Shown in pieces: positions 23,532 through 32,636 of a DNA stretch of 61,662 bases. Origin of the DNA: Ottowia sp. (GTDB lineage: Bacteria; Pseudomonadota; Gammaproteobacteria; Burkholderiales; Burkholderiaceae_C). Within the stretch, counting starts at the first letter, position 1. Each line of letters starts with the position of its first letter. The stretch covers positions 1-61,662 of the forward strand of contig JALOAS010000006.1 in NCBI GenBank assembly GCA_023228705.1, read 5' to 3'. The position numbers and the translations under genes are program-made. Below the pieces are notes generated by a model. The model was not told the origin of the DNA, did no database searches, and was given only the letters and a program-made list of their open reading frames with translations.

Positions 23532-25337
23532 TCAGAAAGTGCGAACCTGAGGCTCAATGGTGTCCACGGTCAGGGGTTTCATGCGCACCGGCTTGTAGCT
23601 CAGTTGGTTGCCTTCACGATGCCACAGCGTGTGCTTGAGCCAGTTGACGTCGTCGCGGCCCAGCGGTGCGGTGGGATGGTCGGCCGGATGATCGTACTCG
23701 CGCACCATGTGCGCGCCACGGCATTCCTTGCGCGCCGCAGCGGACACCAGCGTTGCTTCGGCCACTTCGATCAGGTTCTTGGCCTCCAGCGCCTCCACGC
23801 GTTCGGTGTTGAACACGCTGGAATGGTCCGCCAGGCCGATGTTGGCTATGCGCTCGCGCATCTGCGCAACCAGTTGCACGCCTTCTTCCAGTATGGCTTC
23901 AGTGCGGAACACGCCGGCATGCGTTTGCATGAGCCGGGCCAGGTCGTCGGAGACGGCATGGCAGTATTCGCCACCGGTCTTGTTTTCGAGCTGGTTCAGG
24001 CGCTCCAGCGTGTAGTCGGCAGCGTCGCCGGGCAATTCCTGCAGCACGTCTTCGGAATGGTTCTCGATGATGTGACGGCCGGCCTCGCGGCCAAAGACGA
24101 GCAGGTCAAGCAGCGAGTTGGTCCCGAGGCGGTTGGCGCCGTGCACGCTGGGGCAGGCGCATTCGCCTATGGCGTACAGGCCGTTCACCACGTGGTTGTC
24201 GTCGCCATCTTTCTGGATGATGACCTGGCCGTGGATGTTGGTCGGGATGCCGCCCATCATGTAGTGCAGCGTCGGGATGACGGCCACCGGGTCCCGGGTG
24301 ATGTCGGTGTTGGCAAAGGTGTTGCAGATCTCGTATATGTACGGCAGGCGCTTGTGGATGGTCTCGGCCCCGAGGTGGTCCAGCTTGAGCAGGATGTGGT
24401 CCTTGTTGGGCCCGCAGCCACGGCCTTCGGCGATCTCCTGGTCCATGGAGCGCGATACGAAGTCGCGCGGCGCCAGGTCCTTGAGCGTGGGCGCATAGCG
24501 CTCCATGAAGCGCTCGCCTTCGCTGTTGAGCAGGATGCCACCCTCGCCACGGCAGCCTTCGGTCAGCAGCACGCCAACGCCAAAGAGCCCGGTGGGGTGG
24601 AACTGCCAGAATTCCATGTCCTCCAGCGGCAGTCCGGCGCGTGCCGCCATGCCCAGGCCGTCGCCGGTGTTGATGTACGCGTTGGTGGTGTGCTGGTAGA
24701 CGCGGCCAGCGCCGCCCGTGGCCAGCAGCACGATCTTGGCGCGCAGGATATAGAGGTCGCCGGTTTCCATTTCCAGCGCGGTCACTCCCACGATGTCACC
24801 AGCCGTATTGCGAATCAGGTCCAGCGCCATCCACTCGACAAAAAAGTGCGTATGCACAGCCAGGTTTTGCTGGTAGAGCGTGTGCAGCATGGCGTGGCCG
24901 GTGCGGTCGGCAGCGGCGCAGGCGCGTTGCACCGGCTTTTCGCCGAAGTTGACGGTGTGCCCGCCAAATGGCCGCTGGTAGATGGTGCCGTCGGCGTTGC
25001 GGTCAAACGGCATGCCCATGTGCTCGAGCTGGTACACGACCTCGGGTGCCTGGGCGGTCATGAATTCGATGGCGTCCTGGTCGCCCAGCCAGTCGCCGCC
25101 CTTGACGGTGTCGTAGAAGTGGTAGTGCCAGTCGTCCTCGCCCATGTTGCCCAGCGATGCGCTGACGCCGCCTTGTGCCGCCACGGTATGCGAGCGGGTG
25201 GGGAAGACCTTGGAGAGCACGGCCACGCGCATGCCGGCATGCGCCAGCTCCAGCGCAGCGCGCAAACCCGAGCCGCCGGCGCCCACGATGACGACGTCAA
25301 AGCTGCGGGTCGCGATGTTTTCTTTGGTGTAACTCAT
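23532..25337 (-). CDS. sdhA: Succinate dehydrogenase flavoprotein subunit
   Basis: Oxidises succinate to fumarate. The 601-residue protein has the FAD motif DVVIVGAGGSGLRAALE and the His used for covalent FAD in RSHTVAAQGGVSAS (His50). Substrate-site sequences include FHPTGLFGVGVLLTEGCRGEGG and HGANRLGTNSLLDLLVFGR, with the C-terminal REYDHPADHPT region. It lies in the usual sdhC-sdhD-sdhA-sdhB order, 53 bases downstream of sdhD. Confidence 0.97.
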   Translation of the reverse strand: MSYTKENIATRSFDVVIVGAGGSGLRAALELAHAGMRVAVLSKVFPTRSHTVAAQGGVSASLGNMGEDDWHYHFYDTVKGGDWLGDQDAIEFMTAQAPEVVYQLEHMGMPFDRNADGTIYQRPFGGHTVNFGEKPVQRACAAADRTGHAMLHTLYQQNLAVHTHFFVEWMALDLIRNTAGDIVGVTALEMETGDLYILRAKIVLLATGGAGRVYQHTTNAYINTGDGLGMAARAGLPLEDMEFWQFHPTGLFGVGVLLTEGCRGEGGILLNSEGERFMERYAPTLKDLAPRDFVSRSMDQEIAEGRGCGPNKDHILLKLDHLGAETIHKRLPYIYEICNTFANTDITRDPVAVIPTLHYMMGGIPTNIHGQVIIQKDGDDNHVVNGLYAIGECACPSVHGANRLGTNSLLDLLVFGREAGRHIIENHSEDVLQELPGDAADYTLERLNQLENKTGGEYCHAVSDDLARLMQTHAGVFRTEAILEEGVQLVAQMRERIANIGLADHSSVFNTERVEALEAKNLIEVAEATLVSAAARKECRGAHMVREYDHPADHPTAPLGRDDVNWLKHTLWHREGNQLSYKPVRMKPLTVDTIEPQVRTF

Positions 25338-25390
25338 GCTGATAACAGGCTTTCAGAGATTCTGGACGGGTTGGGGCCGCGGCATAGGCA

Positions 25391-25756
25391 TCAAAGCTGC
25401 CACAGGACCTGGACGGCCCAGCCGGCGCAGCCGAGCAGCCAGACGGCGGTCAGGGTATGGATGAGCAGCCGCAGGCCGGTGGGCTTGGCGTAGTCGTACC
25501 AGATGCTGAGCATGCCGACCCAGGCGTGCCAGATGACCGCCAGGATGGCCACGAAGGTCAGGAACTTCATCCACTGCGGCGTGAAGATGCCCACCCACTT
25601 GGCATGGTCCATGGGGCCGCTGGTGAGCAGGACGTCCAGCAGCAGGACGACCGTGTACAGGCCCAGGTAGACGCCGCTCATGCGCTGCACCAGGAAATCG
25701 CGCCAGCCGTAGTGCGCGCCCACAGCCAGACGTTTGGGACCGTAAGTCATTGCCAT
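25391..25756 (-). CDS. sdhD: Succinate dehydrogenase membrane anchor subunit
   Basis: Small membrane subunit of 121 residues with three helices (about 28-48, 62-84 and 95-117). It helps bind heme b and quinone; the conserved helix-II histidine is in LAVIWHAWVGMLSIWYDYAKPTG. The start at 25756 (MAMTYGPKRL) is selected because AGGA lies 8-9 bases upstream; the open frame extends further upstream without a ribosome-binding site. Confidence 0.92.
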   Translation of the reverse strand: MAMTYGPKRLAVGAHYGWRDFLVQRMSGVYLGLYTVVLLLDVLLTSGPMDHAKWVGIFTPQWMKFLTFVAILAVIWHAWVGMLSIWYDYAKPTGLRLLIHTLTAVWLLGCAGWAVQVLWQL

Positions 25757-25797
25757 GTCAGTGTTCCTTTTGTGTAATCGACGTGTTGGCCAGTGCG

Positions 25798-26199
25798 TCA
25801 CATCATCATGATGCCGAAGACGACGGCCAGCACGGCGGTGGCGATGAACACCGCCAGCGCCGTGTTGCGCCCGAACGGCTTGGTCATGCGGTGCGTGACA
25901 TCCAGCACCAGGTGGCGCAGGCCGCCAAACAGGTGCAACAGGTAGGCCACCAGCAGCAACCAGGCGACAAAGCGGACGAAGCCGTTGTCCAGTGCCGCGC
26001 TGAACGCGGCAAACGAGCTCTCCGACGTCAGCGACTTGTCGAACAGCCAGATCGCAAACGGCAGCAGCAGGCACAGGAACGCGCCGCTGGCCCGGTGCAG
26101 GATGGATGCCCAGCCGGCCGGTGGCAGCCGGTACCTGGCGACGTCACGGAAGAGGTTGAGGTTGCGAAATTCGGGTCGCGACTTGGTCTGTTCGCTCAT
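25798..26199 (-). CDS. sdhC: Succinate dehydrogenase cytochrome b556 subunit
   Basis: First gene of the sdh operon. The 133-residue protein has three helices. The N-terminal RPEFRNLNLFRDVARYRLPPAGWASILHRASGAFL carries the conserved quinone-site Ser/Arg segment (SILHRASG), and the heme-ligand His is in LLHLFGGLRHLVLD. GAGGGA precedes the ATG by 5 bases. The 208 bases between it and the gntR stop probably hold the operon promoter; a TAGAAT at about 26271 on the minus strand is a weak candidate. Confidence 0.93.
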   Translation of the reverse strand: MSEQTKSRPEFRNLNLFRDVARYRLPPAGWASILHRASGAFLCLLLPFAIWLFDKSLTSESSFAAFSAALDNGFVRFVAWLLLVAYLLHLFGGLRHLVLDVTHRMTKPFGRNTALAVFIATAVLAVVFGIMMM

Positions 26200-26407
26200 G
26201 GCGGTCCCTCGTAAATGAACGTAATATCAGCCGGCTTTTTTGTTGTCGGAGACGGTGGCAGGTTGCCTGAATTCTATTGCAAGGCCGGCTGACCGGTCTG
26301 GCATGGCCCCGAAGCTGGACGGCCGCGATCGGGTACCGGTGCGCCAGACCTGCTGTTTCAGCCCGAATACCGGTGCAGGATGCCCGGTGCTGTACCCGCG
26401 CTTCACG

Positions 26408-27193
26408 TCACTTGAGGGCATTGTGATAGTGGTGCGTGTCCGTGCGGTACAGGCCCAGCCGCAGTTCCATGGGGGTGTTGCCGTAGCTGTAGGCCACGCG
26501 CTCGACACTGAGGATGGGTGTGGCGGTGCTGACGTCCAGCAGCCGCGCCGCTTCAGGCTCGGGCAGGATGGCGCGGATCTTTTCTTCGGCGCGCACCATG
26601 TGTACCGAGAATTCGGCTTCATAAAGCGCATACATGGGGCCGTTGTAGTCGATGAGGCGCTCCGCGGTGAGCCCGTTGAAACGGGCCAGCGGCAGCCACA
26701 GGTCTTCAAGTATGGCCGGCTCGCCGTCAAAGCGAAGCAGGCGTCGGGTAAAAAGCAGCGGGTCGCCGTGCTGCAGGCCCAGCGCGGCCGCCACGTGCGC
26801 GTCGGCAGGTTGTTGCTCGCAGCTGATGAAGTCGCGCTGGGTGGATTCCTGGACCGCCTGCGGCGTCTTGTCCGAGCGCAGGCGCAGGAAACGGTAGCGG
26901 GTCTGCCGCTCGGTGTGCGTGGCAACGAAGGTGCCGCGGCCCTGGCGGCGCACCAGCAGGTGCTCGGCGGCCAGTTCGTCGACGGCCTTGCGCACCGTTC
27001 CCTGGCTCACGCCGTAGCGCGCGGCCAGCTCCAGCTCGCTGGGGATGATCTGCCCTGGACGCCATTCACCCTCGCTCAGGCTGTCCAGGATGAGCGCCTT
27101 GATCTGCTGGTACAGCGGGCTGTGCTTGGGAATGCGCCAGTGGCGATGCGATCGCGGGCTGGCGGGGGGGATGACGGGATGCGCGGTGTCCAT
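26408..27193 (-). CDS. GntR-family transcriptional regulator, HutC/UTRA subfamily
   Basis: Cytoplasmic one-component regulator of about 261 residues. The winged helix spans about residues 27-95 (SPLYQQIKALILDSL, PSELELAARYGVSQGTVRKAVDELAAE, GRGTFVA). A UTRA ligand domain follows (EPAILEDLWLPLARFNGL, MELRLGLYRTDTHHY). ATG 27193 gives the best start; a TTG at 27244 adds a low-complexity tail and runs into the operator-like site. It lies between sdhC and the divergent mdh, as in other Burkholderiales, so it probably controls TCA genes in response to a small acid. The ligand is unknown. Confidence 0.85.
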   Translation of the reverse strand: MDTAHPVIPPASPRSHRHWRIPKHSPLYQQIKALILDSLSEGEWRPGQIIPSELELAARYGVSQGTVRKAVDELAAEHLLVRRQGRGTFVATHTERQTRYRFLRLRSDKTPQAVQESTQRDFISCEQQPADAHVAAALGLQHGDPLLFTRRLLRFDGEPAILEDLWLPLARFNGLTAERLIDYNGPMYALYEAEFSVHMVRAEEKIRAILPEPEAARLLDVSTATPILSVERVAYSYGNTPMELRLGLYRTDTHHYHNALK

Positions 27194-27249
27194 GCTGGAG
27201 GCGGCGGCCGGGGTCCGGCCGCCTGCTTTGTGCCAAAGTGTCAACTATA

Positions 27250-27261
27250 TCTTATACAAGA
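27250..27261. promoter_or_regulatory. Candidate GntR operator between gntR and mdh
   Basis: TCTTATACAAGA is a 12-bp dyad with five of six pairs matching, in an AT-rich patch of an otherwise GC-rich divergent promoter. HutC-type GntR proteins bind short AT-rich dyads of this size and usually autoregulate. A possible mdh -10 (TATACACT, 27329-27336) lies about 145 bases before the mdh ATG. Confidence 0.5.
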
Positions 27262-27480
27262 CAGGATCCGGACTTGCCCGGGGCCTGGCGCGCGGACCAC
27301 GCGTGCGTGCACCAGGTACCGGGCCGCCTATACACTAGGGGCCGTGGATGCTGGTCCATGGGTGCGCCTGCACGGCGCGGTGCCCTGGCCGGGCCGGTGG
27401 CACGGGCTTGGTGGGCAACGGCGGCGGCCCTGCTGGCGCAGCATTTGTCTTGATGCAACTACTGCTGGGAGAAATTGAAA

Positions 27481-28466
27481 TGAACAAGAAACCCGTCCGC
27501 GTGGCAGTGACCGGGGCTGCCGGTCAGATCGGCTACGCGCTGTTGTTCCGCATCGCGTCTGGCGAGATGCTGGGCAAGGACCAGCCGGTCAGCCTCCAGC
27601 TGCTGGAAATTCCCAACGAGAAGGCGCAAAAGGCGCTGCAGGGCGTGATGATGGAGCTGCAGGACTGCGCGTTCCCGCTGCTGGTCGACATGCAGGCGCA
27701 CAGCGACCCCAAGACGGCGTTCAAGGACGCCGACTACGCGCTGCTGGTCGGTGCCCGCCCGCGCGGGCCGGGCATGGAGCGGGCCGACCTGCTGCAGGCC
27801 AACGCGCAGATATTCACCGAGCAGGGCAGGGCGCTCAATGCCGTGGCTGCGCGCGACGTGAAGGTGCTGGTGGTCGGCAATCCGGCCAACACCAATGCCT
27901 ACATTGCCATGAAGTCCGCGCCCGACCTGTCGGCTGGCAACTTCACGTCCATGATGCGCCTGGATCACAATCGGGCGCTGAGCCAGATCGCCGCCAAGGC
28001 CGGCAAGCCCGTGGAGCGCATTGAAAAGCTGTGCGTCTGGGGCAACCATTCACCCACCATGTACGCCGACTACCGCTTTGCAACCATAGACGGCACGCCG
28101 GTGCGGGACCTGGTCGGAGACGAAGACTGGAACCGCGACGTGTTCCTGCCGACGGTGGGCAAGCGCGGTGCGGCCATCATCGAGGCGCGCGGGCTGTCGT
28201 CGGCGGCGTCTGCCGCCAACGCGGCGATCTGCCACATGCGCGACTGGGCGCTGGGAACAAACGGCGCCTGGGTCACCATGGGCGTGCCCTCGCGCGGCTG
28301 GTACGGTATCCCGGAAGGCCTGGTGTTTGGTTTCCCGGTGACTTGTGCCAACGGCGCCTACGAGGTCGTCGAAGGCCTGGAGATCGACGCGTTCAGCCGC
28401 GAGCGCATCAACAAGACGCTGGCCGAGCTGGAGAGCGAACGCGCTGCGGTGGCCGACCTGCTGTAA
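27481..28466 (+). CDS. mdh: Malate dehydrogenase (NAD-dependent, homodimeric cytosolic-type)
   Basis: Interconverts malate and oxaloacetate. The 328-residue protein has the NAD-binding motif VAVTGAAGQIGYALL, substrate arginines in GARPRGPGMERADLL and MMRLDHNRA, and the catalytic His in VWGNHSPTMYADY. The AGQIGY and GxRPRGPGM wording is the MDH form of betaproteobacteria and actinobacteria rather than the E. coli LDH-like form. ATG 27481 follows a GGGAG site at 11-base distance. It is transcribed divergently from the GntR regulator. Confidence 0.96.
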
Positions 28467-28612
28467 GCGTCCGGCAGCGGCGGCCAGCGTTGTCCCCGAC
28501 CAACGCCGGCGCGCGCGGGCGGCGCCAAATCAGGGAAAAGGCGGCCAATGTGTATATCATGCCATTCATGGGCCCTGACCGGCCGCTTTCAACCTTTTGC
28601 TGGTGGTAGTTC

Positions 28613-29125
28613 ATGAAAATTCACGCTCTCGTTGCATTCGGCGCCATGTTGGCGGTCACTGCCGGAGGGGTTGCGGCCCAGGGCAGCACGATTCGTCCGG
28701 GCAAGATTCGCGTTGCCGCGGCGCCGGCCAGCCACGCGGCAGTTGCCGTTGCCGCGCCGGCGCCCTCCGAACAGCTGTCCGAGGCCGAACAAAAGATGGC
28801 CGGCAACGTGTACACCGGGACCATACACTGCGACATGGGCGCGGACGTGGTCGTCTCGGTTGACCCGGAAAACGCGGGTTTCTTCTATGTCAACGCAGGT
28901 GACAAGCGCTATCACATGCGGCCGGTGACCAGCCGCACCGGGGCCATGCGGCTGGAAGACGGCAACGCGGGCGCCATGTGGCTGCAACTGGGCAACAAAT
29001 CCATGCTGCTGGACCAGAAGCTGGGCCGCCGCATTGCAGACGGCTGCGCCGCGCCGGCGCAACTCGAGTTTGCCGCGCAGATGCAGCAGCAGCCGGCGGT
29101 CAACCTGCTGAACCTCGGCGATTGA
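28613..29125 (+). CDS. Secreted protein of unknown function
   Basis: Protein of 170 residues with a clear signal peptide (MKIHALVAFGAMLAVTAGGVAAQG, cleavage near residue 22), then an Ala/Pro/Val-rich linker. A compact domain from about residue 62 (NVYTGTIHCDMGADVVVSV, YHMRPVTSRTGAMRLED, ADGCAAP) contains two cysteines that could form a disulfide. Family not recognised; the composition suggests a periplasmic or surface beta domain. It stands alone between mdh and nfeD. Confidence 0.8.
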   Translation: MKIHALVAFGAMLAVTAGGVAAQGSTIRPGKIRVAAAPASHAAVAVAAPAPSEQLSEAEQKMAGNVYTGTIHCDMGADVVVSVDPENAGFFYVNAGDKRYHMRPVTSRTGAMRLEDGNAGAMWLQLGNKSMLLDQKLGRRIADGCAAPAQLEFAAQMQQQPAVNLLNLGD

Positions 29126-29288
29126 ACGCGACACGGGGCGCTTTGCGCCGGCCCGGCCAGGGGCAGGCGGAAGCAGGATGCGCTGCGTGCGAGGCCGGGT
29201 TTGACCCGTTGATGATTTCCCGATCATCGCAGCCGGCACCGTGCGGCGGGCGGCACCGCGGGATTCCTGAACCAGGCAGGGAGGCGTG

Positions 29289-29723
29289 ATGTCGCTATCG
29301 GTGATCTGGTGGGTGCTGGCCGGCGTGCTGGTGGCGGTGGAGCTGACCGTTGGCACCTTCTACCTGCTGATGCTGGCGCTGGGCGTGGCCGCTGGCGCGC
29401 TGGCGGCGCATGCAGGGCTGGCGCCGCAGCTGCAGATTGCCACGGCAGCCCTTGTGGGGGGCGTGGCGGTTTTTGCCTGCTACCTGGTGCGCCGCCGCGG
29501 GCCGGACGCACCTTCGGCGCGCGCCGATCGCAGCGTCAATCTGGACATAGGCGGCAAGCTGCAGATCGATGCCTGGCGTCCCGACAAGACCGCTCAAGTG
29601 CGCTATCGGGGCGCGACCTGGACCGCGGTGTGCAAGGACAGCGGCGTGCCGGCGCCTGGGCGCTACCGCATCGTCGAGCTGAGCGGAAGCCGGCTGCTGG
29701 TCGTTTCCGATGCGCCGGACTGA
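29289..29723 (+). CDS. NfeD-family membrane protein (partner of stomatin)
   Basis: Protein of 144 residues: two or three N-terminal helices (about 5-75, including GTFYLLMLALGVAAGALAAH), then a soluble OB-fold (SVNLDIGGKLQIDAW through YRIVELSGSRLLVVS), as in short NfeD1b proteins. These work with SPFH/stomatin proteins in membrane microdomains. ATG 29289 follows GGGAGG closely; the GTG at 29286 is too near it. Its expected stomatin partner lies downstream but is separated by repeat copy B. Confidence 0.87.
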   Translation: MSLSVIWWVLAGVLVAVELTVGTFYLLMLALGVAAGALAAHAGLAPQLQIATAALVGGVAVFACYLVRRRGPDAPSARADRSVNLDIGGKLQIDAWRPDKTAQVRYRGATWTAVCKDSGVPAPGRYRIVELSGSRLLVVSDAPD

Positions 29724-29807
29724 CCCGGGCTGGCCGGGCCGTGCCGATGGGCCCGACATGGGTCAACGCGGCCCGCGGCATCGTCTCCAATACGTTGTTT
29801 TGCAATG

Positions 29808-30045
29808 ATCCTAGATTCAGCAGTCGAACGCTGCTTGGTGTGCATATCTTGTTGTGATCAAAGGAAAAGCCAAGCTTGCACGAGCACACCATTTTGGTGA
29901 GCACGCTATGCGCTCGATCGCACAGCGCTGAACGCGCCATGCTGCGTTGCTCCGCCTTGCAGACAGTAGTCTGCCGCGTTGTCGCGTCTTGCCTGGCACG
30001 CCCATCGCAGCACGCTCGAACGCATCCAACTACTGAATCTAGGAT
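29808..30045. repeat. MITE-like interspersed element, copy B (about 238 bp)
   Basis: Terminal inverted repeats of 17 bp (29808-29824 and 30029-30045) match at 16 of 17. The right 148 bases match copy A at about 89% by eye; the left third differs. The internal arms ATGCGCTCGA (29908-29917) and TCGAACGCAT (30016-30025) differ from copy A by two compensatory pair changes. The GCAGAC-AGTA-GTCTGC hairpin (29959-29974) is perfect. It fills most of the gap between nfeD and the stomatin gene. No transposase is encoded. Confidence 0.87.
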
Positions 30046-30097
30046 GATTTCAAGTGCGTGAAATACGCTGTCTTTTCAAGAATCGGGAGGGTTGCAC

Positions 30098-31030
30098 GTG
30101 GAAATTGCCATTGTTCTGGCGGTGGTGGCCATCATTTTTGTCGTCCGCTCCATCCGCATCGTGCCGCAGCAAAATGCCTGGGTGCTGGAGCGGCTGGGCA
30201 AGTACAAGACGACGCTGAAACCGGGGCTGAATTTCCTGGTTCCGTTCGTTGACAGGGTCGCGTACCGGCACGTTCTCAAGGAAATCCCGCTGGACGTGCC
30301 CAGCCAGATCTGCATCACGCGTGACAACACGCAGCTGCAGGTGGACGGCATCCTGTACTTCCAGGTGACCGACCCCATGCGGGCGAGCTACGGCGCCAGC
30401 GACTACGTGATGGCGATCACGCAGCTGGCGCAGACTACGCTGCGCAGCGTCATCGGCAAGATGGAGCTGGACACCACGTTCGAGGAGCGCGACCTGATCA
30501 ACGCCAAGGTCGTTGCGGCCATAGACGAGGCCGCGCTGAACTGGGGCGTCAAGGTGCTGCGCTACGAGATCAAGGACCTGACGCCGCCGGCCGAGATCCT
30601 GCGTTCCATGCAGGCGCAGATCACGGCCGAGCGCGAGAAGCGGGCGGTGATCGCCACGTCCGAGGGCAAACGCCAGGAGGACATCAACATTGCCGAAGGC
30701 GAGCGCGCTGCCATGGTCGCGCGCTCCGAGGGCGAGCGGCAATCGGCGATCAACAGGGCGCAGGGCGAGGCCGCGGCCATCACTGAGGTGGCCAACGCCA
30801 CGGCAGCGGCGCTGGCGCGCATAGGTGCCGCCATCGAGCAGCCGGGCGGCGTAGAAGCCGTGCAGCTGAAGGTGGCCGAGTCGGCAGTTGCAGCCTATGG
30901 CCGGCTGGCCGATGAAGCCAGCACGACGCTGGTGGTCCCCAGCAACATGACCGAAGTCTCGGCGCTGATCACGTCGGCCATGAAGATGATCCAGACGGGC
31001 CAGCGCCAGCCGCCCGCGCCTCTGCGCTGA
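30098..31030 (+). CDS. SPFH/stomatin-like membrane protease-associated protein (QmcA type)
   Basis: Protein of about 310 residues: one N-terminal membrane helix, the SPFH domain (SIRIVPQQNAWVLERLGKY, ITRDNTQLQVDGILYFQVTD), then an Ala/Glu-rich coiled coil (AEGERAAMVARSEGERQSA) that drives oligomerisation. GTG 30098 is chosen because GGGAGG lies 7 bases upstream; the TTG at 30092 is too close to it. Works with NfeD proteins in membrane-domain organisation and proteolysis. Confidence 0.9.
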   Translation: MEIAIVLAVVAIIFVVRSIRIVPQQNAWVLERLGKYKTTLKPGLNFLVPFVDRVAYRHVLKEIPLDVPSQICITRDNTQLQVDGILYFQVTDPMRASYGASDYVMAITQLAQTTLRSVIGKMELDTTFEERDLINAKVVAAIDEAALNWGVKVLRYEIKDLTPPAEILRSMQAQITAEREKRAVIATSEGKRQEDINIAEGERAAMVARSEGERQSAINRAQGEAAAITEVANATAAALARIGAAIEQPGGVEAVQLKVAESAVAAYGRLADEASTTLVVPSNMTEVSALITSAMKMIQTGQRQPPAPLR

Positions 31031-31069
31031 GCACCGAGCGGAGATGCGGCGTTGCCGCGCGTGCCGGCG

Positions 31070-32506
31070 TCAGTCGCCCAGCCGCTGACGGTGACGCGCA
31101 ATTTGCCGCCGCACCTGCCCGGGCGCGGTGCCGCCCAGCGTGTTGCGCGCCTGCAGGCTGCCTTCCAGGCTCAGCACGCTGTAGACATCGTCCCCTATCG
31201 CTGAATTGAATTGCTGCAACACCTCCAGCGGCAGCTCGGCCAGGTCGCAGTCGCGCTCGCTGGCCGCGCGCACGACGCTGGCCACCGCCTCGTGCGCGTC
31301 GCGAAACGGCAGGCCCTTGCGCACCAGATAGTCCGCCAGGTCGGTTGCGGTGGCGTAGCCGCGGCTGGCCGCCGCGCGCATGGCCGGCGCATTGACGGCA
31401 ATGCCGCCTTCCAGCACGCCGGTTTCCGGGTTGCGCTGGCCACCGATCATGTCGATGAAGATGCGCAGGGTGTCGCGCACGGTGTCCACCGTATCGAACA
31501 ACGGTTCCTTGTCTTCCTGGTTGTCCTTGTTGTACGCCAGCGGCTGTCCCTTCATGAGCATGAGCAGCCCCATCAGGTGCCCGACCACGCGCCCGGTCTT
31601 GCCGCGCGCGGTTTCGGGCACGTCGGGGTTTTTTTTCTGCGGCATGATCGACGAGCCGGTGGTGAACCTGTCGGCAATGCGGATGAAGGCAAAGTTCTGG
31701 CTCATCCACAAGATGAGTTCTTCCGACAGGCGGCTGACATGCACCATGATGAGGCTGGCCGCAGCGCAGAACTCGATGGCAAAGTCGCGGTCGCTGACGG
31801 CGTCCAGGCTGTTCTGGCAGATCCCTTCCATTCCCAGCGTGCGCGCCACGCGCTCGCGGTCCAGCGCAAACGTGGTTCCGGCCAGCGCGGCGCTGCCCAG
31901 CGGCAGCTGGTTGACGCGCTTGCGCACGTCGCGCAGGCGCTCTTGGTCGCGCGCAAACATTTCGACGTACGCGAGCAGGTGGTGCGCAAAGCTGACCGGC
32001 TGCGCCACCTGCAGGTGCGTGAAGCCCGGCATGATGGTGTCCACGTTGGGCTCGGCCACGGCCATCAGCGCGCGCTGCAGCTGCTGCAGAAGCTGGACTA
32101 TGGCGTCGATCTCGTCGCGCAGCCACAGGCGGATGTCGGTGGCCACCTGGTCGTTGCGGCTGCGCCCGGTGTGCAGCCGCTTGCCGGCGTCGCCTATGAG
32201 CGTGGTCAGCCGCGCTTCGACGTTCAGATGCACGTCTTCCAGCTCCAGCTTCCAGTCAAAGCGGCCGGCGGCTATCTCGCCGCGGATGCGCTCCAGCCCC
32301 TGCTGGATCGCCGCCAGGTCGCTGCCGGAGATAATGCCCTGGGCTGCCAGCATGTCGGCGTGCGCCAGGCTGCCGGCAATGTCGGCATGCGCCAGGCGCT
32401 TGTCAAAATCGACGCTGGCCGTATAACGCTGCACCAGCTCGCTCATGGGCTCGGAAAACAGGGCGGACCAGCCGTGGGACTTGTTGTCGAGTTGATTGTC
32501 GGACAT
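31070..32506 (-). CDS. argH: Argininosuccinate lyase
   Basis: Splits argininosuccinate into arginine and fumarate, the last step of arginine synthesis. The 478-residue protein has HTGRSRNDQVATD, the family signature GSSIMPQKKNPDVPE, and the catalytic His segment MPGFTHLQVAQPVSFAHH. The ATG at 32506 is the first methionine of the conserved region; the open frame continues upstream only as high-GC read-through. It converges with the stomatin gene and diverges from the AlgZ-like kinase gene. Confidence 0.96.
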   Translation of the reverse strand: MSDNQLDNKSHGWSALFSEPMSELVQRYTASVDFDKRLAHADIAGSLAHADMLAAQGIISGSDLAAIQQGLERIRGEIAAGRFDWKLELEDVHLNVEARLTTLIGDAGKRLHTGRSRNDQVATDIRLWLRDEIDAIVQLLQQLQRALMAVAEPNVDTIMPGFTHLQVAQPVSFAHHLLAYVEMFARDQERLRDVRKRVNQLPLGSAALAGTTFALDRERVARTLGMEGICQNSLDAVSDRDFAIEFCAAASLIMVHVSRLSEELILWMSQNFAFIRIADRFTTGSSIMPQKKNPDVPETARGKTGRVVGHLMGLLMLMKGQPLAYNKDNQEDKEPLFDTVDTVRDTLRIFIDMIGGQRNPETGVLEGGIAVNAPAMRAAASRGYATATDLADYLVRKGLPFRDAHEAVASVVRAASERDCDLAELPLEVLQQFNSAIGDDVYSVLSLEGSLQARNTLGGTAPGQVRRQIARHRQRLGD

Positions 32507-32636
32507 GGGGTCTCGTGGGGTCGGGGGCGTGTCGGGTGGCGCTGCGGCGGCACCGGGGGCGGCGCAACATGGCCGGGATGCGGATGCGCGGAGGCCAGCG
32601 GCTTGCAGCGCTGGGGTGGGGGCACGGACGGGACAC

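Noticed and set aside
26229..26241. AGCCGGCT followed by T6 as a plus-strand terminator
   Set aside because: No plus-strand gene ends nearby, the stem is only 4 bp, and on the minus strand it lies in the sdhC leader.
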